A stretch of DNA of 64,000 nucleotides from the NCBI RefSeq assembly GCF_014201315.1, contig NZ_JACHDY010000006.1, positions 248,001 through 312,000 on the forward strand, written 5' to 3'. Positions 53,057 through 61,140 of this stretch are shown one piece after another. The notes under the pieces are model-generated. The model had not been told where the DNA came from and searched no databases. It saw nothing but the letters and a program-made list of their open reading frames with translations. This stretch comes from Edaphobacter lichenicola. GTDB taxonomy: Bacteria > Acidobacteriota > Terriglobia > Terriglobales > Acidobacteriaceae. The first letter of the stretch is position 1. The number at the start of each line of letters is the position of its first letter. The position numbers and the translations under genes are program-made.

Positions 53057-55027
53057 ATGCGGGTTGTGGGGTATGTGGTTGCTGGCGGGGTGAATACGCC
53101 GGAGTTGGGAGGTTTTGTGGCGGAGCAGAAGAAGAAAGTCGCTGGGTCGGTGCACGAGAGGTTACATGGAGCTTTGCATGGATTGCTTCATGGATCGTTA
53201 CATGGGGCTTTGCATGGTTCGAGGATTGAAGACTACAGCATGATAGGGGACTGCGAGACTGCGGCTCTGGTCTCGAAGGAGGGGTCGATCGATTGGCTTT
53301 GCTGGCCGTCATTTCCTGCTGCTGCGTGCTTTGCCGCGCTGCTGGGGACGCGGGATCACGGCTTCTGGCAGATTGCTCCGAAGGGTAAGGTGAAGGCGAT
53401 CAGGCGGGAGTATGAAGGGCACACGCTGATCGTGCAGACGACGTTTGAGACGCGAGAGGGCGAGGTGTGCCTGATCGACTTTATGCCGCCGCGCGAGAAG
53501 CACTCTCATGTGGTGAGGATCGTGCGTGGAGTTCGCGGCAGGGTGTCGATGCAGATGGATCTGGCGATTCGTTTTGACTACGGAAGGACGGTGCCGTGGG
53601 TGACGCGCATTGAAGATGGAGTGCGGGCGATCGCGGGTTCGGACATGGTTACGCTGAGGACGAAGGCCCGGCTGCGTGGTGTGGGGATGACGACGCGGAG
53701 TGAGTTCACGGTGCGGAAGGGGGAGACGATGAGTTTTACGCTGACCAACTCTTCGTCTCTGGAGAAGTTGCCGCGTGAGCTTTCTGTCGATAAGGCGCTC
53801 GGGGAGACGCAGAGGTTCTGGACGAAGTGGAGCCGGAGGAATGCGTATAGGGGACCGTATGCCGAGGCGGTGGAGCGCTCGCTGATTACGCTGAAGGCGA
53901 TGACGTATCGGCCGTCGGGTGGGATTGTGGCGGCGGTGACGACGTCGCTGCCGGAGAGGATTGGCGGGTCGCGTAACTGGGACTATCGTTACTGCTGGCT
54001 GCGCGACACTTCGTTTACGCTGCTGATTTTGATGCAGGCCAGTTATATGGATGAGGCGGTGGAGTGGCGGAGGTGGTTGCTGCGAGCTATCGCCGGGGCG
54101 CCGGACCAGGTGCAGACGATCTATGGGATCTGCGGCGAGAGGCAGCTGGTGGAGTGGGTGGCGGACTGGCTGCCGGGCTATGAGGGTTCGAAGCCGGTGC
54201 GGATTGGGAACGCGGCGGTGGATCAGTTTCAGCTGGATGTGTTTGGCGAGGTGTCTTCGGCGTTGTCGAGAATTCCGCAGGCCGAGGATGAGATACGCGT
54301 GTCGGCGAGTTCGGTGCAGGCGGCTCTGATCGATCATCTGTGTAAGGTGTGGCCGGAGCCGGATGAGGGGATATGGGAGACACGTGGAGGTGCGCAACAC
54401 TTTACGCACTCGAAGGTGATGGCTTGGGTGGCGCTGGATCGGGCGATCAAGCATCATGAGCAGTTCGACGGAAAGGGCGATGTGAAGCGGTGGAAGAAGA
54501 ATCGCGAGATGCTGCATCGGGAGATTTGCAGGAAGGGGTTCGATAAGAAGCTGAACAGCTTTGTGCAGTCGTATGGGTCGAAGCAGCTGGATGCGTCGTG
54601 TCTGTTGATTGGGCTGGTGGGATTTCTGCCGATGGATGATCCGCGGATACTTGGCACGGTGGAGGCGATCGAGCGGCGGCTGATGAAGGATGGCTTTGTG
54701 GAACGATACGATACGAAGAAGACGAAGGATGGGCTTGCTGGAGGGGAGGGCGCGTTTCTGGCTTGCAGCTTCTGGCTGGTGACGAATCTGTGGTTGATTG
54801 GACGGAAGGAAGATGCGAAGGCGATGTTCGAACGGCTGCTTGCGCTGCGCAACGATGCCGGCCTGCTGTCGGAGGAGTACGATCCTATTGAGAAGCGGAT
54901 GGTGGGGAACTTTCCCCAGGCTCTATCGCATATTGCGTTGATCCATGCTGCTTTTGCGATGTCGGGTCTGTGGTCGCCTGAGCAGCAGGCTCGAGCAAGA
55001 CCCGCATTGCGTCGTCGGGCTCAGTAG
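53057..55027 (+). CDS. GH15 family glucoamylase/trehalase-like enzyme
   Basis: A 656-residue protein of the GH15 (alpha/alpha)6-barrel family. Motifs are SMIGDCETAALVSKEGSIDW at the N-terminal domain start, GGSRNWDYRYCWLRD, RQLVEWVADWLPGYEGS and EGIWETRGGAQHFTHSK, whose Glu is a catalytic residue. It would release glucose from alpha-glucans or cleave trehalose. I take the ATG at 53057, although the site is weak; 52868 is also open. Residues 36-55 are five L-H-G-x repeats, outside the family core. It precedes the TreY and TreZ genes on the same strand. Confidence 0.88.
   Translation: MRVVGYVVAGGVNTPELGGFVAEQKKKVAGSVHERLHGALHGLLHGSLHGALHGSRIEDYSMIGDCETAALVSKEGSIDWLCWPSFPAAACFAALLGTRDHGFWQIAPKGKVKAIRREYEGHTLIVQTTFETREGEVCLIDFMPPREKHSHVVRIVRGVRGRVSMQMDLAIRFDYGRTVPWVTRIEDGVRAIAGSDMVTLRTKARLRGVGMTTRSEFTVRKGETMSFTLTNSSSLEKLPRELSVDKALGETQRFWTKWSRRNAYRGPYAEAVERSLITLKAMTYRPSGGIVAAVTTSLPERIGGSRNWDYRYCWLRDTSFTLLILMQASYMDEAVEWRRWLLRAIAGAPDQVQTIYGICGERQLVEWVADWLPGYEGSKPVRIGNAAVDQFQLDVFGEVSSALSRIPQAEDEIRVSASSVQAALIDHLCKVWPEPDEGIWETRGGAQHFTHSKVMAWVALDRAIKHHEQFDGKGDVKRWKKNREMLHREICRKGFDKKLNSFVQSYGSKQLDASCLLIGLVGFLPMDDPRILGTVEAIERRLMKDGFVERYDTKKTKDGLAGGEGAFLACSFWLVTNLWLIGRKEDAKAMFERLLALRNDAGLLSEEYDPIEKRMVGNFPQALSHIALIHAAFAMSGLWSPEQQARARPALRRRAQ
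53162..53221 (+). repeat. Five 12-base tandem units coding L-H-G-x
   Basis: The units are ttacatggagct, ttgcatggattg, cttcatggatcg, ttacatggggct and ttgcatggttcg. All are in frame with the GH15 gene and insert a His/Gly-rich stretch before its core. Length change by slippage would keep the frame. Confidence 0.9.
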
Positions 55028-55230
55028 CCGGGCTTAGTGCTTTCGCATCGTGTAGCGGGTGGTTTCATTGCTACGGGCCTGCACGCGGGAGTTTCTGGAT
55101 TGCGTCGCCGGCGGTGAATACAACCAACGGAAGTAAATGCGTCTCTAACGAGTTACCTGGATTTTTTTGTGCGGAATATCTGCGTGAATGTTACTGCCTT
55201 GCTTCCTGAACGCTAACTTTCGATTGGTTG

Positions 55231-57924
55231 ATGATGCTACGAATTCCAGGTTCTACTTACAGACTGCAACTGCATAAAGACTTTACCTTCGACGATGCGG
55301 CGAGGATCGCCGACTATCTGCATGAACTCGGGATCTCGCATGTCTACAGCTCTCCTTATCTGCAGGCTGCGCCGGGGAGTATGCATGGATATGACGTGGT
55401 CGATCATCAGAAGGTGAATGCAGAGCTGGGGGGCGCGGCGGCGCATGACCGGTTCTGCAAGAAGCTGGGCGAGGCGGGGTTGGGGCAGGTGCTGGACATC
55501 GTGCCGAACCATATGTCGCTGGGCAAGGAGAATCGCTTCTGGTGGGATGTGCTCGAGAATGGAACGTCGAGCCGGTATGCTTCGTTCTTCGATATCGACT
55601 GGCAGCCGCAGGAGGAGCGGCTGCGGGACAAGGTGCTGGTGCCGATCCTTGGGGATCAGTATGGGCGGGTGCTGCAGACGGGCGGGATCAAGGTGGTGCG
55701 GCGCGGCGTGAAGTTTCAGGTGGAGTGTTCGGGGCAGTCGCTGCCGGTGTCTCCGCAGTCGCTGCCGGTGATTCTGGCGCGGGCGGCGGAGTATGCAAAG
55801 TCGGATACGCTGAGCTTTCTTGCGGCTTCGTTTGGACGGTTGCCGGCGCCGGAGTATGTGGATCGGCGAACGATTCTGGCTCGGCATCGCGACAAGGTGG
55901 TGCTGTTTACGCTGCTGGACCGGTTGTGCGCGGAGGAGCCGGCAATCCTCGATGCGATGGATCGGGCGATGGCGGACCTGAACGAGAACCTGGATGCTCT
56001 GGATGATTTTTTGAATCAGCAGAACTATCGCCTGGCCTATTGGAAGACGGCGGATCAGCAGTTGAGCTATCGGCGGTTCTTTGACGTGAATACTTTGATT
56101 GGGCTGAGGGTGGAGCGGGAGTATGTGTTTGAAGAGACGCATGCGCTGGTGTTGGATTGGCTGCGACGAGGCGTTTTGGATGGCGTGCGGGTGGATCATC
56201 CGGATGGGCTGCGGGATCCGAAGGAGTACTTCAAGCGGCTGCGCCAACGCGCTCCGGATGCGTGGGTGATCGGGGAGAAGATTCTGGAGCCGGGTGAGTT
56301 TCTGCGCGAGGATTGGCCGATTGAAGGCACGAGTGGGTACGACTTTCTGAATGTTGCGGCGGGAGTGCTGGTGGCGCCTGAGGGCATGATGGAGTTGTCC
56401 ACGGTGTATGCGGATTTTACGGGACAGCCTACGGACTTTTCTGCGATTGCGCATGAGAAGAAGATCAACGTGTCGCAGGAGGCGCTGGGGAGCGATGTGA
56501 ATCGACTGACGTCGATCTTTGTGGAGATCTGCGAGGCGAATCGCGATGAGCGCGACTACACGAGGGCAGAGGTGAGGCGTGCGATTCGCGAGGTGGCGGC
56601 TTGCTTCGCGATCTATCGGACGTATGTGGTGCCGGAGCGGGAAGAGATTACAGAGGAGGATCGCGAGTACATTACGCAGGCTGCGGAGTGTGCGAAGGAG
56701 AAGCGGCAGGATATCGACGGGGGGCTCTTCGACTTTCTTCGAGATGTGTTGACGATGGAGGTGAAGGGGAAGCTGGAGAGTGAGTTTTTGCTGAGGTTCC
56801 AGCAGTTCACCGGGCCGGTGATGGCGAAGGGCGTGGAGGACACGGCGTTTTATTGCTACAACCGGTTGACGGGAATGAATGAGGTGGGGAGCGATCCGGG
56901 GCGCAATGGACTGAGCATTGAGGAGTTTCATTCGTACTGCAGGAAGATGCAGGAGACGCACCCCTGCACGATGACTACGCTGGCGACGCACGACACCAAA
57001 CGCAGCGATGATGTGAGGGCGCGGATGGCGGTGCTGTCGGAGATACCGGGGAAGTTTGGCGCGGCGATACAGCGGTGGTCGCGGATGAACAATGCGTTTC
57101 GCGCGCGCAAGCCTGGGGTGGAGCCGTTGCCGGATCGAAATACGGAGTACTTTTTCTACCAGACTTTGATTGGGGCGTGGCCGCTGCCGATGGATCGTGC
57201 GCAGGCGTATATGTTGAAGGCGATGCGGGAGGCCAAGCAGCAGACGACCTGGGTGGCGAATAACAAGGAGTTTGAAGACGCGCTGGATTTATTTATTGAG
57301 TTCACTTATAGCTATGCGCCGTTTCAGCGGGAGCTGCAGCAGTTTGTGGAGAGGATTCTGGAGGCGGGGCGGGTGAACTCGCTGGCGCAGACGCTGCTGA
57401 AGTATACGGCGCCGGGTGTGCCGGATCTTTACCAGGGGACGGAGCTGTGGGACTTGAGTTTGGTCGATCCGGATAATCGGCGACCGGTGGACTACGCGTT
57501 GCGGCAGCGGCTGCTGCAGGAGTTGAAGCAGATGAATGGCGGCGATGCGGCGGCGCAGGTGATGGCGAGGGCCGAGGAGGGGCTGCCGAAGATGTGGACG
57601 ATTCATAAGGCGCTTCGACTGAGGCGCGAGCGGCCAGCGTCGTTTGGAGCGGAGGCTGACTATGTTCCGTTGATGGTGGATGGAGTGAAGCATGACCACG
57701 TGATTGCGTATCTGCGGGGCGAGGATGTGGTGACGGTGGTGCCGAGATTGATCGTGAAGTTGGGCGGAGCGTGGAGGGATACAGTGGTGACATTGCCTGA
57801 GGGACGATGGAGGAATCGTCTGACGGGAGTGATGGTTGAGGGTGGCGAGGTCGAAGTCAGGGGACTGTTGAAGGATTTTCCGGTGGCGCTGCTGGCGCGT
57901 GAAGAGGTTGGGGGAGATCGCTGA
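55231..57924 (+). CDS. treY: Malto-oligosyltrehalose synthase
   Basis: An 897-residue GH13 enzyme that turns the reducing-end glucose of maltooligosaccharides into a trehalosyl unit. Family features are GSTYRLQLHKDFTFDDAA at the start, SSPYLQAAPGSMHGYDVVD, GVRVDHPDGLRDPKEY with the nucleophile Asp, and WVIGEKILEPGE with the acid Glu. KGVEDTAFYCYNRL and a GVPDLYQGTELWD follow near the C-terminus. The start is ATG at 55231; a TTG lies one codon earlier. The stop overlaps the TreZ start as TGATG. Confidence 0.96.
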   Translation: MMLRIPGSTYRLQLHKDFTFDDAARIADYLHELGISHVYSSPYLQAAPGSMHGYDVVDHQKVNAELGGAAAHDRFCKKLGEAGLGQVLDIVPNHMSLGKENRFWWDVLENGTSSRYASFFDIDWQPQEERLRDKVLVPILGDQYGRVLQTGGIKVVRRGVKFQVECSGQSLPVSPQSLPVILARAAEYAKSDTLSFLAASFGRLPAPEYVDRRTILARHRDKVVLFTLLDRLCAEEPAILDAMDRAMADLNENLDALDDFLNQQNYRLAYWKTADQQLSYRRFFDVNTLIGLRVEREYVFEETHALVLDWLRRGVLDGVRVDHPDGLRDPKEYFKRLRQRAPDAWVIGEKILEPGEFLREDWPIEGTSGYDFLNVAAGVLVAPEGMMELSTVYADFTGQPTDFSAIAHEKKINVSQEALGSDVNRLTSIFVEICEANRDERDYTRAEVRRAIREVAACFAIYRTYVVPEREEITEEDREYITQAAECAKEKRQDIDGGLFDFLRDVLTMEVKGKLESEFLLRFQQFTGPVMAKGVEDTAFYCYNRLTGMNEVGSDPGRNGLSIEEFHSYCRKMQETHPCTMTTLATHDTKRSDDVRARMAVLSEIPGKFGAAIQRWSRMNNAFRARKPGVEPLPDRNTEYFFYQTLIGAWPLPMDRAQAYMLKAMREAKQQTTWVANNKEFEDALDLFIEFTYSYAPFQRELQQFVERILEAGRVNSLAQTLLKYTAPGVPDLYQGTELWDLSLVDPDNRRPVDYALRQRLLQELKQMNGGDAAAQVMARAEEGLPKMWTIHKALRLRRERPASFGAEADYVPLMVDGVKHDHVIAYLRGEDVVTVVPRLIVKLGGAWRDTVVTLPEGRWRNRLTGVMVEGGEVEVRGLLKDFPVALLAREEVGGDR

Positions 57925-59675
57925 TGCATAAGTTTTCAGTTTGGGCGCCTGTGGCTTCAAAGGTTGGTGTGAAGATTGGCGATGTTACGTATCCGCTGAA
58001 TGGGCCTGACGAGCACGGATGGTGGAGTGCTTCGGTGAGAGAGGCCGGTGTTGGGACGGATTATGGATTTGTGATTGGAGAGGATCCGAAGGCGTGGCCT
58101 GATCCGCGGTCGGAGTGGCAGCCGAATGGAGTGCATGGGTTGTCGCGGCTGTATGACCATGGGGCTTTCCAGTGGAACGACAGAGGCTGGAGTGCGCCAG
58201 CGCTCTCGCATGCTGTGATCTACGAGCTGCATGTGGGGACGTTTACGCCGGGGGGGACATTTGATTCGGCGATTGAGAAGCTGGGATATCTGGTGGAGCT
58301 TGGCATTACGCATGTGGAGTTGATGCCGGTGGCTGCGTTTCCGGGCGGGCAGGGGTGGGGGTATGACGGGGCGGCGCTGTTTGCGGTGACCGAACAATAT
58401 GGTGGGCCGGATGGGTTGAAGCGGCTGGTGGATGCGTGCCATGCGCGCGGGCTCGCGGTGCTGCTGGATGTGGTCTATAACCACTTCGGACCGGTGGGGA
58501 ACTACTCGGGCAAGTATGGGCCTTACATCACTGAGAGGCACCATACTCCGTGGGGCGGGGCGATTAACTTCGAGGGCGAGGGAAGCGATGAGGTGCGGAG
58601 ATTCTTCTGCGACAACGCGCTGATGTGGATGAGGGAGTATCACATCGATGGACTTCGTCTGGATGCGGTGCATGAGTATGTCGATCGGTCGGCGGTTCAT
58701 TTTATGGAGCAGCTCTCGTCTGAGGTGAAGGCGTTGTCGGCGAAGCTGGGACGACGGCTGGTACTGATCGCCGAGAGTGATTTGAACGATCCCAGGGTTG
58801 TCACACCTGCGCAGAGTGGCGGGTATGGGATGGATGCGCAGTGGAGCGATGACTTTCATCATTCGTTGTTTACGGTGCTTGCCTTGGAGGGGCAGGGGAA
58901 GGGGTACTACTCGGACTTCGGCACGTTGGAAAAGCTGGCGAAGGCTTTGACGAAGAACTTTGTGCAGGATGGGAGTTATTCGCAGTATCGGCGGCGCTCG
59001 CATGGGCGGCCGGCGGATGATCTGTCGCCGCATCATTTTCTGGGATATATCCAGAATCACGATCAGGTGGGCAATCGTGCGGTTGGCGATAGAGTCGATC
59101 AGGTGGTGGGGTTCGACCGCGCGAAGGTTGCGGCGGCGATCGTGATGACGGCGCCGTTTATTCCGATGATCTTTCAGGGCGAGGAGTATGCCGCGTCGAC
59201 TCCGTTTTTGTACTTCGCGGACCATGACGATCCGGAGATGGCGAAGGCGGTCAAGAATGGGCGGCGGAGTGAGTTCGCGGCGTTTGGATGGAAGCCGGAG
59301 GATATTCCTGATCCGGAGAAGGTCGAGACCTTTCTGCGTTCGAAGTTGAATTGGGAGGAGGTTCATGAGGGTCGCCATGCGGAGATGCTGGATTGGTATC
59401 GCAGGCTGATTCAGTTGCGGCGCGGGTCTGTGGCGTTGAACGATGGTGCGGTGGGACACGTGAGGGCGAGCTTCGACGAGAGGCGGCGATGGCTGATCTT
59501 CGAGCGTGGGGTGGTGACGGTGATGTGCAATCTTGGAGCGGAGAAGGTGGAGCTTCCTCATTCTAGGAGGGCGCAGTTGTTGCTGGCTTCGAAGGCTGGC
59601 GTTGTGGTGAAGGATGGTTCTGTGGAGTTGCCTGCGGATAGCGCGGCGATCCTTTCGAGTGAGGCGATGCGGTAG
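57924..59675 (+). CDS. treZ: Malto-oligosyltrehalose trehalohydrolase
   Basis: A 583-residue GH13 enzyme that cuts trehalose from the product of TreY. An N-terminal CBM48-like domain (FSVWAPVASKVGVKI) precedes the barrel. Catalytic stretches are GLRLDAVHEYVDRSA (Asp), LIAESDLNDPRV (Glu) and YIQNHDQVGNRAVGDR (Asp). The operon with TreY is complete for trehalose synthesis from glycogen except for a debranching enzyme (TreX), which is not in the window. Trehalose would serve in osmotic and desiccation tolerance. Confidence 0.96.
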   Translation: MHKFSVWAPVASKVGVKIGDVTYPLNGPDEHGWWSASVREAGVGTDYGFVIGEDPKAWPDPRSEWQPNGVHGLSRLYDHGAFQWNDRGWSAPALSHAVIYELHVGTFTPGGTFDSAIEKLGYLVELGITHVELMPVAAFPGGQGWGYDGAALFAVTEQYGGPDGLKRLVDACHARGLAVLLDVVYNHFGPVGNYSGKYGPYITERHHTPWGGAINFEGEGSDEVRRFFCDNALMWMREYHIDGLRLDAVHEYVDRSAVHFMEQLSSEVKALSAKLGRRLVLIAESDLNDPRVVTPAQSGGYGMDAQWSDDFHHSLFTVLALEGQGKGYYSDFGTLEKLAKALTKNFVQDGSYSQYRRRSHGRPADDLSPHHFLGYIQNHDQVGNRAVGDRVDQVVGFDRAKVAAAIVMTAPFIPMIFQGEEYAASTPFLYFADHDDPEMAKAVKNGRRSEFAAFGWKPEDIPDPEKVETFLRSKLNWEEVHEGRHAEMLDWYRRLIQLRRGSVALNDGAVGHVRASFDERRRWLIFERGVVTVMCNLGAEKVELPHSRRAQLLLASKAGVVVKDGSVELPADSAAILSSEAMR

Positions 59676-59933
59676 ATTCTGGCGCGATTGGCCGATGTGG
59701 GGCGCGTTACGAGAGAGTGACAGCCGGTGGGTTTTGTGGGCGGCGAGCTGTAAAACAGGTAGCATGGGAGCGCGGCTGGAGTCGATTGCTCGGGTTTCAG
59801 CTTCATCCAGACAAGGCTTTTCCCAGGGAAACTTTTAAGCTGCTGTCTCGTCTTCCTTAGTGGATGGCGACCTGAAGGAGTAAATTTCAGGCGACCGACG
59901 AGAGGGGGCTGTACTTCATTGAGGGAGAGGACC

Positions 59934-61097
59934 ATGTTGAAAGATTTCGGGGTTTTCCGGGCAGGTGTATTGGGTGTGGGTTTGATCGTTTCGATCGCCG
60001 CACCTGCTGGCGGAGACCACTTTGCTTTCGCGCAAACACCGGCTGCGACGCCTGCGGCTGTGCGGCAGATTGGCACGGTGAAGGCGACGGCGGGGAACAG
60101 TCTGACGCTAACGACCGATGCGGGGCAGGAGGTTGTGGTGAGTGTGGCCGATGGGGCGCGCATTCTGCAACTCGCGCCGGGCAGCACGGATTTGAAGACG
60201 GCGCAGACGATTACGCTGGCTGATATTGCAGCAGGCGACCGTGTGCTGGTGAGCGGCAAGGCCGGAGACGGCGGTGTGGGGCTTACGGCTTCGCGCGTGA
60301 TTCTGATGAAGTCGTCGGAGATTGCGCAGAAGCATGAGGCGGAGCAAGGCGACTGGCAGAAGCGAGGGACGGGCGGGATTGTGAGCTCGGTGGATGCCGG
60401 GTCTATTGTGTTGTCGGTGGGGGCGAAGAAGCTGACGGTGAATACGTCGAGTGCGACGAAGTTTCGGCGGTATGCGGGCGACTCTGTGAAGTTTGAAGAT
60501 GCGAAGCCGGGGACGCTGGCGCAGATACAGGTGGGCGATCAGCTTCGGGTGCGTGGGGCGAAGTCAGACGATGGATCTTCGATGCAGGCGGAAGAGGTGG
60601 TGAGTGGGTCGTTCAAGAATCTCGCTGGGCTGATTGGAACTATCGACGCGACTGGCGGAACGCTGACGTTGAAGGACCTTGCGACGAAGAAGACTGTGAT
60701 GGTGAAGATCACGGACAACTCCAGCCTGAAGGCTCTGCCGCCGGAGGCTGCGACGAGGTTTGCTGCGCGAGCCAAGGGCGGGGCCGCCGCTGGAGCAGGC
60801 GGGGGGGCTCAGGGTGGAGGGCAGGCGAGTGGTGGTGAGGGAGGACGGGCTGAGGGCCGCTCTGCTGGAGCCGATCTGTCTCAGTTGGTGAGCCGGCTGC
60901 CGAATCAGACGGTTGCTGACTTGAAGACTGGAGATGCGGTGATGATCGTTGCGTCGCAGCCGGATCCCAATGGCCATGTAACTTGTGTGACTCTGCTCTC
61001 GGGGGTGGAGCCGATTCTGGCAGCGACGCCTAGCGGTGGACCGGCGTTGACGCTGTCTCCGTGGAGCCTCGGCGGCTCTGATAGCAGCGCGCAGTAG
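59934..61097 (+). CDS. Secreted DUF5666-like protein with Gly-rich linker
   Basis: A 387-residue exported protein. GGGAGAGG precedes the ATG at 59934, and a signal peptide ends near HFAFAQT. At least three repeats of a small beta-barrel follow, each with the pattern G-T-V-x-x-(T/V)-x-(G/A)-x-(S/T)-(L/I)-x-(L/V) and G-D-x-(V/L)-x-V-x-G, typical of DUF5666. A Gly/Ala-rich linker (about 281-313) separates the last part. It lies 43 bp before a TonB receptor gene, so they are likely co-transcribed; role unknown. Confidence 0.8.
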   Translation: MLKDFGVFRAGVLGVGLIVSIAAPAGGDHFAFAQTPAATPAAVRQIGTVKATAGNSLTLTTDAGQEVVVSVADGARILQLAPGSTDLKTAQTITLADIAAGDRVLVSGKAGDGGVGLTASRVILMKSSEIAQKHEAEQGDWQKRGTGGIVSSVDAGSIVLSVGAKKLTVNTSSATKFRRYAGDSVKFEDAKPGTLAQIQVGDQLRVRGAKSDDGSSMQAEEVVSGSFKNLAGLIGTIDATGGTLTLKDLATKKTVMVKITDNSSLKALPPEAATRFAARAKGGAAAGAGGGAQGGGQASGGEGGRAEGRSAGADLSQLVSRLPNQTVADLKTGDAVMIVASQPDPNGHVTCVTLLSGVEPILAATPSGGPALTLSPWSLGGSDSSAQ

Positions 61098-61140
61098 TTT
61101 GACGCGAACGGCAACGATGGAAAACTTTTTAGGAGAAGTA

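Noticed and set aside
57289..57960. Minus-strand frames across the TreY/TreZ junction
   Set aside because: They lie opposite two well-recognised GH13 genes and have biased Arg/His/Pro composition.
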